From: Shewanella jiangmenensis
Lineage (GTDB): Bacteria; Pseudomonadota; Gammaproteobacteria; Enterobacterales; Shewanellaceae
Direction of reading: 5' to 3'
NCBI RefSeq assembly: GCF_018596335.1
Contig: NZ_JAHEPS010000003.1
Span: forward strand, 310,001-374,000
Length of the DNA: 64,000 nucleotides
Positions 35,858 through 46,321 of the stretch are shown here, one piece after another. Both the position numbers and the translations under genes were made by a program. Position 1 is the first letter of the stretch; each line of letters begins with the position of its first letter. The notes beneath the pieces were generated by a model, which worked only from the letters and a program-made list of their open reading frames with translations, was not told the DNA's origin and ran no database searches.

Positions 35858-37435
35858 ATGAGCAACATTCATGAGCACAAGATTCTGATCCTGGACTTCG
35901 GCTCTCAGTACACCCAGCTGATTGCCCGCCGTATCCGCGAAATCGGCGTGTACTGCGAACTCTGGGCCTGGGATGTGTCTGAAGAGCAAATCAAAGGCTT
36001 TGCCCCCAACGGTATCGTACTGGCCGGTGGCCCCGAGTCAGTGACCGAAGCCAACTCCCCACGCGCCCCTGAATACGTGTTCAACGCCGGTGTGCCTGTG
36101 CTGGGTATTTGCTACGGCATGCAGACCATGAGCGAGCAGCTCGGTGGCAAGGTTATCCAGGGCGTTGGCGAGCGTGAGTTCGGTTATGCTCAGGTTGAAG
36201 TGCTGACCGACAGTGCGCTCTTGCGTCACATCGAAGACGGCATTTCCGACGCCGGCAAGCCACTTTTGGACGTGTGGATGAGCCACGGTGACAAGGTGTC
36301 TGAGATCCCTGAAGGCTTTGTGGCCGTTGCCAAGACCGAGACCTGCCCGTTTGCCGTGATGGCCAACGAAGAGAAGAAATTCTACGGCGTGCAGTTCCAC
36401 CCTGAAGTGACTCACACCCGTCAGGGCAAGCGTATGCTGGAGCATTTCGTGCTCGACGTGTGTGGTTGTGATGCCAAGTGGCAGCCAGCCTCCATCATCG
36501 AAGACGCGGTTGAGCGCATCAAGGCTCAGGTTGGCGACGATGAAGTCATTCTCGGCCTCTCCGGCGGTGTGGATTCATCCGTGACAGCCATGCTGCTGCA
36601 CCGCGCCATCGGCAAGCGCCTGACCTGCGTATTCGTTGACAACGGCCTGCTGCGCCTAAATGAAGCCAAGCAGGTGATGGACATGTTCGGCGACCATTTT
36701 GGTCTCAACATTGTGCACGTTGACGCCGAAAACCGCTTCCTCGACGCCCTCAAAGGCGAAAACGATCCGGAAGCCAAGCGTAAGATCATCGGCCGCGTAT
36801 TCGTGGAAATCTTCGACGAAGAAGCCTCCAAGTGCGTTAATGCCAAGTGGCTGGCCCAGGGCACCATCTACCCGGACGTGATTGAATCAGCAGGCAGCGC
36901 CACCGGCAAGGCCCATGTGATCAAGTCACACCACAACGTGGGCGGTCTGCCGGAAGACATGGAGCTGGACTTGGTTGAGCCGCTGCGTGAACTCTTCAAA
37001 GACGAAGTGCGTAAGATTGGTCTGGAACTCGGCCTGCCTTACGACATGCTCTATCGCCACCCATTCCCAGGCCCAGGTCTTGGCGTGCGTGTACTTGGCG
37101 AAGTGAAGAAAGAATACTGTGATTTGCTGCGCCGCGCCGATGCCATCTTCATCGAAGAGCTGCACCGCGCCGATCTGTACAACAAGGTCAGCCAGGCGTT
37201 TACTGTGTTCCTGCCGGTTCGCAGTGTGGGCGTGATGGGCGATGGCCGTAAGTACGACTGGGTTGTGTCGCTGCGCGCCGTTGAAACCATCGACTTTATG
37301 ACTGCACACTGGGCGCACCTGCCATACGATTTCCTTGGCCGCGTCTCCAACCGCATCATCAACGAAGTCGACGGCATTTCCCGCGTGGTGTACGACATCT
37401 CCGGTAAGCCACCAGCAACCATCGAGTGGGAATAA
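35858..37435 (+). CDS. guaA: GMP synthase (glutamine-hydrolysing)
   Basis: A 525-aa enzyme converting XMP to GMP. The N-terminal class I glutamine amidotransferase (about 1-205) has the nucleophile in GICYGMQ and the His-Glu pair in QFHPEVTHT. The ATP-pyrophosphatase domain has the loop GLSGGVDSS, and the C-terminal dimerisation domain has the conserved end KPPATIEWE. It is second in guaBA and followed by a terminator. Confidence 0.98.
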   Translation: MSNIHEHKILILDFGSQYTQLIARRIREIGVYCELWAWDVSEEQIKGFAPNGIVLAGGPESVTEANSPRAPEYVFNAGVPVLGICYGMQTMSEQLGGKVIQGVGEREFGYAQVEVLTDSALLRHIEDGISDAGKPLLDVWMSHGDKVSEIPEGFVAVAKTETCPFAVMANEEKKFYGVQFHPEVTHTRQGKRMLEHFVLDVCGCDAKWQPASIIEDAVERIKAQVGDDEVILGLSGGVDSSVTAMLLHRAIGKRLTCVFVDNGLLRLNEAKQVMDMFGDHFGLNIVHVDAENRFLDALKGENDPEAKRKIIGRVFVEIFDEEASKCVNAKWLAQGTIYPDVIESAGSATGKAHVIKSHHNVGGLPEDMELDLVEPLRELFKDEVRKIGLELGLPYDMLYRHPFPGPGLGVRVLGEVKKEYCDLLRRADAIFIEELHRADLYNKVSQAFTVFLPVRSVGVMGDGRKYDWVVSLRAVETIDFMTAHWAHLPYDFLGRVSNRIINEVDGISRVVYDISGKPPATIEWE

Positions 37436-37463
37436 GCCTGAGGCTTAACAGGGCTAACCCAAT

Positions 37464-37488
37464 AAAAAGGCGCTTCGGCGCCTTTTTT
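37464..37488 (+). terminator. Terminator of guaBA
   Basis: The stem AAAAAGGCGC-TTCG-GCGCCTTTTTT is a strong tetraloop hairpin with a T tract. Confidence 0.9.
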
Positions 37489-37684
37489 GTATTTGTTTTT
37501 CGGAAAACGCCGGTAACAAATTAAACGGACGTGGTGGGCTTGCAAAGCCAGTGGCGCAAGAGTTGAATGAACAACTTACGCTCAGCTATTGGCTTGGAAC
37601 TGCTCTGGGCTTAGCTATTACGGCTTAGCACTGGCCCGGATTTTGAAACAAGTCTGGATTTTTGAAACAGGGAAGAGTTCGCTT

Positions 37685-38065
37685 ATGAAGCTTGACCACA
37701 TTACGCTTTTGGTTACATCGCTGGAACTCAGCATGCCTTACTACGAGCAATTACTGCCTTTGCTCGGCTTTTCAAAAAAGAAAAACCACGTATGGACGGA
37801 TGGCGAGGGCTTTTTCTTTCAGTTTTTGCAGGCAAAAGCCGGTACCTCTGCCTACGAGCGTTACGGTGCCGGTATGAATCACCTGGGCTTTGGCGCGTCA
37901 TCGCCTGATCAGGTTTATGGGGTGCGTGCCGCGATGGCGGAGGCGGGATTTGAGGTACCTGAGGTGCAAAACCTCGGTGGTGCCATCGCCTTGTTTATGA
38001 AAGACCCTGACGGGGTGCGCTTTGAAGTTACCTATTACCCACCGGGGATGGCCGTGGTTGATTAA
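37685..38065 (+). CDS. VOC (glyoxalase-fold) family protein
   Basis: A 126-aa single VOC domain: betaalphabetabetabeta halves MKLDHITLLVTSLELSMPYYEQLLPLLGF and MNHLGFGASSPDQVYGVRAAMAEAGF, with possible metal ligands His5, His in MNHLG and Glu in VRFEVTYYPPG. Such domains occur in glyoxalase I, dioxygenases and resistance proteins, so the reaction is not assignable. The start MKLDH fits the fold; an in-frame ATG at 37589 would add 32 residues with no homology-like pattern. It stands alone. Confidence 0.8.
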   Translation: MKLDHITLLVTSLELSMPYYEQLLPLLGFSKKKNHVWTDGEGFFFQFLQAKAGTSAYERYGAGMNHLGFGASSPDQVYGVRAAMAEAGFEVPEVQNLGGAIALFMKDPDGVRFEVTYYPPGMAVVD

Positions 38066-38158
38066 CTTAAATAGGCATACCGCTTTAACCCAAGCTGCCA
38101 TGCTTGATGGGTAAAATTTTCAGAATCAACTCCTTAAAGGCACAGAATAACGCTGTGT

Positions 38159-39022
38159 TTACGCCGCCATTTCAATCCGATTACGGCCGGCTTCCTTGGC
38201 GCGGTACAACGCTTCATCGGCGGCCTTGATGGCGCGCTCTATTCCGCCTTGCTCGCGGGGAATGTCTGCAAGCCCTGCGCTGATGGTCAGATGTATGCTG
38301 CGGCCGTTAAAGCTAAAGTCGCTTTGCGCCACCAGAGCGCGCAAGCTGTCCATACGCTTATAGGCTTCGTCTACGCCAGTACCGTTGAATTCCAATAAAA
38401 ACTCTTCCCCGCCCCAGCGAAAGAACTGATCGTCAGTTCGGATCTGGGTTGCTATCAATTTTGACAGTTCGACCAACACATAATCACCGGCGTCGTGGCC
38501 CAAGCTGTCGTTGATGCTTTTGAAGTGATCCACATCCACCAGAGCAAATACGCCGCGGCTGCCATCAATGGTACGGTTGAAAGAGCGGCGGTTAAGCGCG
38601 CCGGTGAGTGGATCGGTCGCCGCCAGTTTCTTAAGGTGCTGCTGCTGGTGATGCAGGTATTTAAGGAGCCGCCATAACCCTAAACCAGCCACAATTAGCC
38701 CGGTTGATTGGGTAATATCTTCCACCGTATTGAGTGAGGTAAAGAGCACCAGCTCGTCACACCAATCGAGCAAGCTGCCGATAAAGGAGAGTGAGGTGCC
38801 AACGAGCAGCAGGGTGTAGATATTGCCAAGGTGGCTTGCAAGAGAGCAGGCGAACATCAGAAACAGCCAAAAGCAAACCATCAGAAATTCGAGGGTCAGC
38901 TCGTCATATTGGCGCGTGGTGCGCCATTCATAATAATTGAGAACAAAAATCGCCATCACCAGCGACAGCAGCACTACAGCAAACTGGATAGGGTGGTCTT
39001 TAAGCCACCGAAAATGAGGCAT
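38159..39022 (-). CDS. Membrane diguanylate cyclase
   Basis: A 287-aa protein from MPHFRWLKDH. Four to five predicted transmembrane helices (about 10-135: FAVVLLSLVMAIFVLNYY, FLMVCFWLFLMFACSLASHL, YTLLLVGTSLSFIGSL, STGLIVAGLGLW) form an unnamed sensor, followed by a GGDEF domain with an intact GGEEF motif and, unlike the cyclase at 7523, a full RxxD inhibitory site (RTDD). It should make cyclic-di-GMP under product feedback. A GTG 15 codons upstream (39067) is also open but less likely, since GGGA lies before 39022. It is divergent from tadA. Confidence 0.9.
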   Translation of the reverse strand: MPHFRWLKDHPIQFAVVLLSLVMAIFVLNYYEWRTTRQYDELTLEFLMVCFWLFLMFACSLASHLGNIYTLLLVGTSLSFIGSLLDWCDELVLFTSLNTVEDITQSTGLIVAGLGLWRLLKYLHHQQQHLKKLAATDPLTGALNRRSFNRTIDGSRGVFALVDVDHFKSINDSLGHDAGDYVLVELSKLIATQIRTDDQFFRWGGEEFLLEFNGTGVDEAYKRMDSLRALVAQSDFSFNGRSIHLTISAGLADIPREQGGIERAIKAADEALYRAKEAGRNRIEMAA

Positions 39023-39138
39023 AAGCAAGAGGTCCCTGCCGGGGTTTGACTTAAGTGTAGTTGCCACGTCGGGATTTTTGCCAGCAGCCGCCGTGGGCGG
39101 TTATACTTTGCCGTCATCGCACAGAGGAACACATTAAG

Positions 39139-39645
39139 TTGCAACAGGCTGAGCTGGATAAATTTTTTATGTTACAGGCCCTTGAGGCGGCAAAAGAAGC
39201 CGAGGCGAGGGGCGAGGTGCCTGTGGGCGCTGTGCTGGTAAAAGACGGTGAAATCATTGCCCGGGGCTTTAACCACAACATCGGCTTGAATGACCCGAGC
39301 GCCCACGCGGAAATGCAGTGTCTGCGCGAGGCTGGCCGTGCGCTTGATAACTACCGCCTGCTGGACACCACCTTGTATGTAACGCTTGAGCCCTGTGCCA
39401 TGTGCGCCGGCGCCATGGTGCACAGCCGCATCAGCCGCTTGGTGTTTGGTGCCTGTGATGAGAAAACCGGCGCCGCCGGTACTGTGGTTAATCTGGTGCA
39501 GCATCCGGCGTTCAATCACCAGATTGAGGTGGTGCAGGGCATACTCGCCGAGGAGTGTTCATCCATGCTGAGTGCCTTTTTTCGCCGTCGCCGCCATGAA
39601 CAAAAGGCGCTGAAGCAAAAAGCCCGCGAAGGCAGTCCGGAATAG
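39139..39645 (+). CDS. tadA: tRNA-specific adenosine deaminase TadA
   Basis: A 168-aa deaminase forming inosine at the wobble position of tRNA-Arg(ACG). The zinc and proton-shuttle motif HAEMQCL and the PCAMCAGAMVHSRI motif are both intact. TTG at 39139 is preferred because AGAGGA lies ten bases upstream; ATG at 39169 would give a 158-aa protein and is possible. The C-terminal tail is basic (RRRRHEQKALKQKAREG). Confidence 0.94.
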   Translation: MQQAELDKFFMLQALEAAKEAEARGEVPVGAVLVKDGEIIARGFNHNIGLNDPSAHAEMQCLREAGRALDNYRLLDTTLYVTLEPCAMCAGAMVHSRISRLVFGACDEKTGAAGTVVNLVQHPAFNHQIEVVQGILAEECSSMLSAFFRRRRHEQKALKQKAREGSPE

Positions 39646-39960
39646 TCCCACGCGCTATTGGCTGTGCCATTAGTCTCCCGCGAACAATACCTGAAACAAT
39701 ATCGTAAATGACATCAGCAGTAGCCCCATTGGCCGCTGTAGACGCGCGCTATCTGCGGGGTTTTGGATTGTTTGGTTGGCGGCAGGATAAGGCAGAGCGG
39801 CGCTGCACCTTGCTGTATTCGTTGCTGTATGAGCGACACTGCTGCCTTGGTGGTTAGCAGTAAGGTGACATGCTCAGCTGCGCGCATAGAAGGGTGCTTA
39901 GATGCGTTGTGAGAAGTAGGAAGCTAAGCCGCTCTGCAGCGTGCCTGAATTAAGATGGCG
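39646..39960. other. 315-bp gap after tadA
   Basis: Nothing convincing is seen: no terminator, no gene. It includes scattered GCTGTA and GCTGCC words but no regular array. Confidence 0.6.
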
Positions 39961-40083
39961 TCAGATTTCGGTCTGCGCCTGATTGAAGAACAGCTTTTGA
40001 CGGCGCAGCATGCGGGCGTGGCGGAATTTTACCTGGGTGCGGCGTCTTGCTGCGGCATTGTTATTGATGGAACGTCTTTTCAT
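39961..40083 (-). CDS. Possible 40-aa basic protein
   Basis: An ORF of 40 codons starting MKRRSINNNAAARRRTQVKF, with AAGGGG eight bases before the ATG. The product is strongly basic (about ten Arg/Lys) and has no hydrophobic segment. It lies between mltF and tadA, in the gap. The composition resembles small nucleic-acid-binding or ribosome-associated peptides, but no family is recognised and it could be chance. Confidence 0.35.
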   Translation of the reverse strand: MKRRSINNNAAARRRTQVKFRHARMLRRQKLFFNQAQTEI

Positions 40084-40232
40084 GTAAGGCCCCTTGTTTT
40101 GCTGATTGGTCCTGTTGGCCAATTTTTCTTGTCTTTTGCACCTTAGCAGTGCGGCACTTCGCTGGCAATAGCTTGAGATCACAGTCAGTTTTCCTGTGGC
40201 GAAAAACTGAGCGCGTTAGGTTGAAATCCGGA

Positions 40233-41678
40233 TTATTTGGGTGGCTGTGCGCTCTTGGCGTTGACGGCGGCGGTGGAGACAGTCTGCTGCTCTGGCACTG
40301 ACGTTGGATTTTCACCGTCTTTGGGCTTGCTCTGGTTATCGAGCCACACCAGGGTGTCGTAGTAGCGGCGGATTGAGTCAACGTAATGCACGGCTTCACC
40401 GCCACGGGCGTAGCCATAGCGGGTCTTCTGGTAGTATTTGCGCTTTTGCAGGAGTGGCAGCACCTTTTTCACATCCTGCCAGGCGCTTGGGTCGAGGCCC
40501 TGAGCTTCGGCGAGTTTGCGCGCATCCTCAAGGTGAGCGATGCCTATGTTGTAGGCCGCGAGCGCAAACCACATGCGCTGATTGTCCGGAATCGACTCGG
40601 GCAGCTTATCTATCAAGTCTTTCAAATACTTGGCGCCGCCTTTGATGCTTTGGCGCGGATCGAGGCGGTTGGTTACGCCAAGGGATGCCGCCGTGGCATT
40701 GGTCAGCATCATCATGCCGCGCACCCCGGTGGGAGACACCGCATTGGGGTTCCAGTGGGATTCCTGATAGCTGGCGGCGGCAAGTTTGCGCCAGTCGAGC
40801 TCGCCGGCGTACTGCTCAAACAAGGGCCGGTAGCGCGGCAGCTTGGCATCGATGGCGCGGATAAAGGCGCGGGTATCGACATAGTCAAAGCGCTTAACGT
40901 GGCCGAAATACTTTTCATTGAGCGTGGCTAAGGTGCCTGAGCGCATTTCAATGTGCCAGAAACTCAGCAGTGAGCTCATCAGGGCATCGGTACCCGTAGG
41001 GGCAAGCAGCCATACGACTGGCACTTTTTCTTCCAGCACCATACCGGCACGCAGCTCAGGCATATAGCGGCGATTAATGTCCAGCGAGCTTGACTGGGCG
41101 AGGGTATAGGTCAGCTCGCCGCTGTCTATCATGGCAAGCAGTTCGTCGTTGTCTTTTTCTGCCGTTTGTTCCCACACCAGATTGGGGTTGGTTTGTGAAA
41201 GCCGGGTCAGGGTCTCAACGAAGGCCGAATCGGCCACGACTGTGAGTTTGCCGGACAATTGCTCTACCGACTCGGGCGGTTTGGTGCCTTCTTTGTACAC
41301 CACTACCTGATTGACCCGGTACAGCTGAGGTCCAAGGCGGAAACGGTTACGGCGATTGGGGCTTTCGGTCATGCCGGCGGCAATGATGTCGATATCGCCC
41401 TTGGCGAGGGCATAATAAAGTTCGCTGCGGCTGCTGTAAGGCTGCATTTCCAGTGGCTTACCGAGGTAATCGGCAAAGCGCTGCGCCAGCTCATAATCGA
41501 AGCCTGACAGGCCCTGACCTGTGCTCATGTAGGTTTGCGGACCATAAAGAGTGCCAACCCGCAGCGTTTCCGATTCGGGGCGAACCTGGGGCTCACCCAG
41601 CGTAACCTCTGGCCGCTGACAGGCTGTCAGCACCATGAGTACGGTGAGCAAAATCCAAATTCTTCTCAATATAATCAA
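40233..41678 (-). CDS. mltF: Membrane-bound lytic murein transglycosylase F
   Basis: A 481-aa lipoprotein (lipobox VLTAC, Cys at about 20). Residues about 38-270 form a periplasmic solute-binding-like module ([25 protein letters not shown]) and residues about 290-450 a lysozyme-like transglycosylase domain with catalytic Glu in SYQESHWNP and the motif GVRGMMMLT, then [10 protein letters not shown]. It cleaves peptidoglycan glycan strands at the outer membrane. The last 35 residues are low in complexity. It is divergent from purL. Confidence 0.95.
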   Translation of the reverse strand: MIILRRIWILLTVLMVLTACQRPEVTLGEPQVRPESETLRVGTLYGPQTYMSTGQGLSGFDYELAQRFADYLGKPLEMQPYSSRSELYYALAKGDIDIIAAGMTESPNRRNRFRLGPQLYRVNQVVVYKEGTKPPESVEQLSGKLTVVADSAFVETLTRLSQTNPNLVWEQTAEKDNDELLAMIDSGELTYTLAQSSSLDINRRYMPELRAGMVLEEKVPVVWLLAPTGTDALMSSLLSFWHIEMRSGTLATLNEKYFGHVKRFDYVDTRAFIRAIDAKLPRYRPLFEQYAGELDWRKLAAASYQESHWNPNAVSPTGVRGMMMLTNATAASLGVTNRLDPRQSIKGGAKYLKDLIDKLPESIPDNQRMWFALAAYNIGIAHLEDARKLAEAQGLDPSAWQDVKKVLPLLQKRKYYQKTRYGYARGGEAVHYVDSIRRYYDTLVWLDNQSKPKDGENPTSVPEQQTVSTAAVNAKSAQPPK

Positions 41679-41850
41679 CGCATTAAACCTATTTTTCGCG
41701 ACATCTGCTGCCAGAAGCCGCCCTATTCTACACCATAACTTTCGTTACTTTGCTGAACGGAAGGTTAATCCTTGTCAATCTTGGCCTGTTATATCACAGG
41801 AAACACTGTTTTGAATCGGCTTGGCAGGTGATTTACGGGGCGTATTTCCC

Positions 41851-41856
41851 TATAAT
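41851..41856 (+). promoter_or_regulatory. TATAAT -10 element before purL
   Basis: A perfect TATAAT lies 50 bp before the purL start. No good -35 sits at 16-18 bp spacing, so it may depend on an activator or act as a weak promoter. Confidence 0.45.
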
Positions 41857-41905
41857 AGCGCCACCTCTGACCCTGTAATTATAAAAAGTAAGGTGAATTG
41901 ACGTG

Positions 41906-44900
41906 ATGGAGATCATCCGTGGCGCTCCTGCACTCTCGGCGTTTAGAGTGCAAAAGCTGATGGAAGCCTGTGAAAATGCAGCACTTCCTGTACGCCAAAT
42001 CTATGCCGAATTTGTTCATTTGGCAGACTTGAACGAGGCGCTAGACGCGACCGAGCATGAGAGACTCGGCAAGATTTTGACCTACGGTCCTGCCATTGAA
42101 GCTCATGCCCCAACCGGCACCCTCCTGTTTGTTACTCCCCGTCCCGGCACCATCTCCCCCTGGTCCTCCAAAGCTACCGACATCGCTCACAACTGTGGCC
42201 TTGAGAAAATCAAGCGTCTGGAGCGTGGTATTGCCTACTACGTTGAGGCCGATGCCTTAAGCGATGCCCAGCTGAAGGAGCTTAAAGCGCTCATTCATGA
42301 CCGCATGGTGGAAGTGGTACTGGCAGCCTTTGACGATGCCGCCGTACTTTTTTCCCATACCGAGCCTAAGCCGTTTACCAGCGTTAACATCCTTGGCGAA
42401 GGCCGTGCGGCGCTGGAACTGGCTAACCGCAACATGGGTCTGGCACTGGCGGAAGATGAAATCGACTATCTGGTCGACAACTTCACCCGTCTTGGCCGCA
42501 ACCCCAACGACATCGAGCTGATGATGTTTGCCCAGGCAAACTCTGAGCACTGTCGTCACAAGATTTTCAACGCCGATTGGACCATCGACGGCGCAGAGCA
42601 GCCAAAATCGCTGTTCAAGATGATCAAAAACACCTTCGAGAAGACCCCGGACAATGTGCTGTCTGCCTATAAGGATAACGCCGCCGTGATGGTGGGTACC
42701 GAGGCTGGCCGCTTCTTCCCGGATGCAGACGGTGTGTACAACTACCATCAGGAGCCTATCCATATCCTGATGAAGGTGGAAACCCACAACCACCCAACTG
42801 CTATCAGCCCATACCCTGGTGCCGCTACCGGCTCCGGTGGTGAAATCCGTGACGAAGGCGCCACCGGCCGCGGTGCCAAGCCAAAGGCGGGTTTGACCGG
42901 CTTCAGCGTATCTAACCTCAAGATCCCGGGCTTTGTGCAGCCTTGGGAAGGTAACTACGGTAAGCCAGACCGTATCGTGACTGCGCTGGATATCATGACC
43001 GAAGGCCCGCTCGGCGGCGCTGCGTTCAACAACGAGTTTGGCCGTCCGGCGCTACTCGGTTACTTCCGTACCTACGAGCAGGAAGTATCAAGCCACAACG
43101 GCGTAGAAGTGCGTGGCTATCACAAGCCGATTATGCTGGCCGGTGGTATAGGTAACATCCGCGAAGACCATGTGCAGAAAGGTGAAATCACCGTTGGCGC
43201 CAAGCTGATTGTGCTCGGTGGCCCTGCGATGAACATTGGTCTTGGCGGCGGCGCGGCGTCTTCCATGGCCTCCGGTCAGTCCAGCGAAGATCTGGATTTT
43301 GCCTCGGTACAGCGCGACAACCCTGAGATGGAGCGTCGCTGTCAGGAAGTGATTGACCGCTGCTGGCAGATGGGCGACAAGAACCCCATCCAGTTTATCC
43401 ACGACGTGGGTGCAGGTGGTTTGTCCAACGCCCTGCCTGAGCTGGTAAACGATGGCGATCGCGGCGGCCGTTTCGAGCTGCGCAATGTGCTGTGTGACGA
43501 GCGCGGCATGAGCCCGCTGGAAATTTGGTGTAACGAGTCCCAGGAGCGCTATGTGCTGTCTGTGGCCGCAGAAGATCTCGATACCTTCGCGGCTATCTGT
43601 CAGCGTGAGCGCGCGCCGTTTGCCGTGGTGGGTGAAGCCACTGCCGAGCCGCACTTAAGCCTGAGCGACAGCCATTTCGACAACACCCCAATCGATCTGC
43701 CACTGGAAGTGCTGCTGGGCAAGCCGCCCAAGATGAGCCGCCTGGTTGAAAGCAAAAAGGCCGAAAGCCCTGCGCTGGACCAGAGCAAGATTGCCGTTGG
43801 TGAAGCCGTTAAGCGCGTATTGTCGCTGCCTACTGTGGCCGACAAGACCTTCCTTATCACCATCGGTGACCGCACTGTGACAGGCCTTGTGGCCCGCGAC
43901 CAGCTGGTTGGCCCATGGCAGGTGCCTGTGGCCGACTGCGCCGTAACCGCCGCAGCCTTTGATACTTATGCCGGTGAAGCCATGTCCATGGGTGAGCGCA
44001 CGCCGCTCGCGCTGCTGGACTTTGGCGCTTCTGCCCGTATGGCGGTGGCCGAGTCCATTATGAACATCGCCGGTGCCGACATTGGCTCGTTCAAGCGCAT
44101 TAAGCTCTCTGCCAACTGGATGGCCGCTGCCGGTCACCCGGGTGAAGACGCCGGTCTCTACGAAGCCGTTAAAGCCGTGGGCGAAGAGCTGTGTCCTGAG
44201 CTTGAACTCACCATCCCTGTGGGCAAGGACTCCATGTCCATGAAGACCGCCTGGGAAGTGAATGGCGAGAAGAAAGCCGTGACTGCGCCGATGAGTCTTA
44301 TCATCTCCGCCTTCGGCGCGGTGAATGATGTGCGTAACACTGTGACCCCAGAGCTGCGCTCCGACAAGGGTGACACCAGCATCCTCTTTATCGACCTTGC
44401 CAATGGTCAAAACCGCCTCGGTGGTTCGTGCCTGGCGCAGGTGTTTGGTGAGCTGGGTGATGTGGCGCCGGATCTGGATAATGCCGCCAGTCTGCGTGGT
44501 TTCTTCGAGACCATGCAAAAGCTCGTTGCCGCCAAGCAAGTCATTGCTTACCACGACAAGAGTGACGGTGGTCTGTTCACGACTCTGGTGGAAATGGCCT
44601 TTGCCGGTAACACGGGTCTGGATATTAATCTCGCCGGTATTGCTGGCTCCGACCTTGAGCGTCTTTTCAACGAAGAGCTCGGCGGTGTGATTCAGGTAAG
44701 TAAAGCCGATGAAGCGGCTGTCCGCAGCGCTTTTGAAGCCGCTGGTCTTGCCGTACACGCCGTTGCCAAACTGAACAGTGATGGTCAGGTACGTATCCAC
44801 GATGGCGAGCGTCTGGTGTTTAAAGACAGCCGCGTTGCCCTGCGCACTCTGTGGTCCGAGACCACCTACCGTATGCAGGCGCTGCGTGATAACCCTGAGT

Positions 44901-45787
44901 GTGCCCGTCAGGAGTTTGAGCTTAAGCAGCAAGCCGATGAGCCTGGTCTGACCGTGAAGCTTGGCTTCGACCCAAGCGAAGACGTGGCAGCGCCTTATAT
45001 CCTCAAGGGCGCCGCGCCCAAGATGGCGATTCTGCGCGAGCAGGGCGTTAACTCCCACGTGGAGATGGCAGCTGCCTTTGATAGAGCCGGTTTTGAGAGC
45101 CGCGACGTGCACATGTCCGACATCCTCTCTGGCCGCATCAGCCTCGAAGAGTTCCAGGGCCTGGTGGCCTGTGGTGGTTTCTCTTACGGTGACGTGCTGG
45201 GCGCAGGTGAGGGCTGGGCCAAGTCCATCCTCTTTAACCAGCGTGCCCGCGACGAGTTCAGCCGCTTCTTCGAGCGCGACAGCAGCTTCGCCCTCGGTGT
45301 GTGCAACGGCTGTCAGATGATGTCTAACCTTAAAGACATCATCCCCGGTGCCGAGCACTGGCCACGTTTCGTGCGTAACCGCTCCGAGCGCTTTGAAGCC
45401 CGCTTCAGCCTGGTAGAAGTTCAGTCGAGCCCCTCGCTGTTCTTCTCTGGTATGGAAGGCTCGCGCATGCCAATCGCCGTGTCACACGGTGAAGGTTTTG
45501 CCGAGTTCGCCAATGCCGACGCTTTGGCGCGCGCCGAAGCCACTGGCACTGTGGCGCTGCGTTTTGTGAATGGTCATGGCGATATCGCCACCCAGTACCC
45601 ACAAAACCCCAATGGCTCGCCAAACGGCCTGACCGGTATCACTACTCTGGATGGCCGCGTTACCATTATGATGCCGCACCCAGAGCGGGTATTCCGCACT
45701 GTGGCCAACTCCTGGCACCCAGACAACTGGGGCGAGGACAGCCCATGGATGCGCATGTTCCGTAACGCCCGCGTCAAACTGGGTTAA
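41906..45787 (+). CDS. purL: Phosphoribosylformylglycinamidine synthase
   Basis: A 1293-aa large-type PurL, the fourth step of purine synthesis: FGAR plus glutamine and ATP gives FGAM. It combines an N-terminal PurS-like domain, two ATP-binding/synthase halves ([19 protein letters not shown] and VGKDSMSM regions) and a C-terminal class I glutaminase (about 1035-1290) with nucleophile in LGVCNGCQ and His-Glu in PHPERVFR. The start ATG is at 41906; a GTG one codon upstream is also open. A strong terminator follows. Confidence 0.98.
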   Translation: MEIIRGAPALSAFRVQKLMEACENAALPVRQIYAEFVHLADLNEALDATEHERLGKILTYGPAIEAHAPTGTLLFVTPRPGTISPWSSKATDIAHNCGLEKIKRLERGIAYYVEADALSDAQLKELKALIHDRMVEVVLAAFDDAAVLFSHTEPKPFTSVNILGEGRAALELANRNMGLALAEDEIDYLVDNFTRLGRNPNDIELMMFAQANSEHCRHKIFNADWTIDGAEQPKSLFKMIKNTFEKTPDNVLSAYKDNAAVMVGTEAGRFFPDADGVYNYHQEPIHILMKVETHNHPTAISPYPGAATGSGGEIRDEGATGRGAKPKAGLTGFSVSNLKIPGFVQPWEGNYGKPDRIVTALDIMTEGPLGGAAFNNEFGRPALLGYFRTYEQEVSSHNGVEVRGYHKPIMLAGGIGNIREDHVQKGEITVGAKLIVLGGPAMNIGLGGGAASSMASGQSSEDLDFASVQRDNPEMERRCQEVIDRCWQMGDKNPIQFIHDVGAGGLSNALPELVNDGDRGGRFELRNVLCDERGMSPLEIWCNESQERYVLSVAAEDLDTFAAICQRERAPFAVVGEATAEPHLSLSDSHFDNTPIDLPLEVLLGKPPKMSRLVESKKAESPALDQSKIAVGEAVKRVLSLPTVADKTFLITIGDRTVTGLVARDQLVGPWQVPVADCAVTAAAFDTYAGEAMSMGERTPLALLDFGASARMAVAESIMNIAGADIGSFKRIKLSANWMAAAGHPGEDAGLYEAVKAVGEELCPELELTIPVGKDSMSMKTAWEVNGEKKAVTAPMSLIISAFGAVNDVRNTVTPELRSDKGDTSILFIDLANGQNRLGGSCLAQVFGELGDVAPDLDNAASLRGFFETMQKLVAAKQVIAYHDKSDGGLFTTLVEMAFAGNTGLDINLAGIAGSDLERLFNEELGGVIQVSKADEAAVRSAFEAAGLAVHAVAKLNSDGQVRIHDGERLVFKDSRVALRTLWSETTYRMQALRDNPECARQEFELKQQADEPGLTVKLGFDPSEDVAAPYILKGAAPKMAILREQGVNSHVEMAAAFDRAGFESRDVHMSDILSGRISLEEFQGLVACGGFSYGDVLGAGEGWAKSILFNQRARDEFSRFFERDSSFALGVCNGCQMMSNLKDIIPGAEHWPRFVRNRSERFEARFSLVEVQSSPSLFFSGMEGSRMPIAVSHGEGFAEFANADALARAEATGTVALRFVNGHGDIATQYPQNPNGSPNGLTGITTLDGRVTIMMPHPERVFRTVANSWHPDNWGEDSPWMRMFRNARVKLG

Positions 45788-45822
45788 TCGGTGCCGCATC
45801 TGAGCCATTAACGGCTTGGTAT

Positions 45823-45855
45823 AAAAAAGGAGCGATAATCATCGCTCCTTTTTTT
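45823..45855 (+). terminator. Terminator of purL
   Basis: The stem AAGGAGCGAT / ATCGCTCCTT is flanked by an A tract and a run of seven T; the A tract also makes it usable from the other strand. Confidence 0.9.
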
Positions 45856-45995
45856 ATTACGCTAACAGCTTGATACTTTGGTGAAAAATTTGTTCGTGCC
45901 CGCGCGATTTTGAATAAGGGTGGCTTTTGCCAATCCGGCAGAAATAATACCTCTAAATGGATATAAGGTCGTGATTTGCCGTTGGGGTCCAGGCA

Positions 45996-46028
45996 TAAAA
46001 AAATGCCCCGACTCTTTCGGGTCGGGGC
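45996..46028 (-). terminator. Terminator of the small minus-strand transcript
   Basis: On the minus strand the stem GCCCCGAC / GTCGGGGC (46005-46012, 46021-46028) is followed by ATTTTTTT. It points away from cydA, so the transcript it ends must start in the gap at 46030-46330. Confidence 0.85.
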
Positions 46029-46076
46029 CGTTTTGCGCTAACAAAACATCAAACACTTCAAGGGGAAACTTGCTCG

Positions 46077-46092
46077 GGCGACCGCGGTCGCC
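46077..46092. other. 16-bp perfect palindrome in the 3' part of the small transcript
   Basis: GGCGACCGCGGTCGCC reads the same on both strands. It lies between the stop of the 25-codon ORF and the terminator and would fold as a GC-rich hairpin in RNA. Confidence 0.7.
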
Positions 46093-46101
46093 GGACTGCC
46101 A

Positions 46102-46179
46102 TTACAGGGGTTTGGCAGTGTAAAGCTCAACAAAAACGCGCTTGTAAGCCTTGATCACATGGGTGATGAAATTCTTCAT
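46102..46179 (-). CDS. 25-aa small protein of unknown function
   Basis: A short ORF with start ATG at 46179, a ribosome binding site GTGGAG nine bases upstream, and the product MKNFITHVIKAYKRVFVEL-YTAKPL. The first 20 residues form an amphipathic basic helix. It is the only ORF in a unit bounded by a promoter-like sequence (46293-46321) and a terminator (45996-46028), so translation looks intended. I do not recognise the family. It could be a small membrane-associated or ribosome-associated peptide, or a leader peptide in a regulatory RNA. It is too short for standard gene callers. Confidence 0.6.
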   Translation of the reverse strand: MKNFITHVIKAYKRVFVELYTAKPL

Positions 46180-46292
46180 GGGACATCTCCACTATTACAG
46201 GTTAACCACTCAGGTTTAGGTGCTAAGGGTTTAAGGTGCGAAGCCAAGCCCCTTACCGTCTCTCTGCTGGGGCCGTCTCCTTGGTTGTGCAT

Positions 46293-46321
46293 ATACTAAC
46301 CACCCACACTATTTGCTTCAA
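46293..46321 (-). promoter_or_regulatory. Predicted promoter of the small transcript
   Basis: Minus-strand TTGAAG (46316-46321) and TAGTAT (46293-46298) with a 17-bp spacer. Transcription would start near 46286, giving an RNA of about 290 nt up to the terminator, with a 105-nt leader before the 25-codon ORF. Confidence 0.55.

Noticed and set aside
43655-45358. 567-codon minus-strand ORF
   Set aside because: It is the shadow of purL, caused by codon bias in GC-rich DNA.
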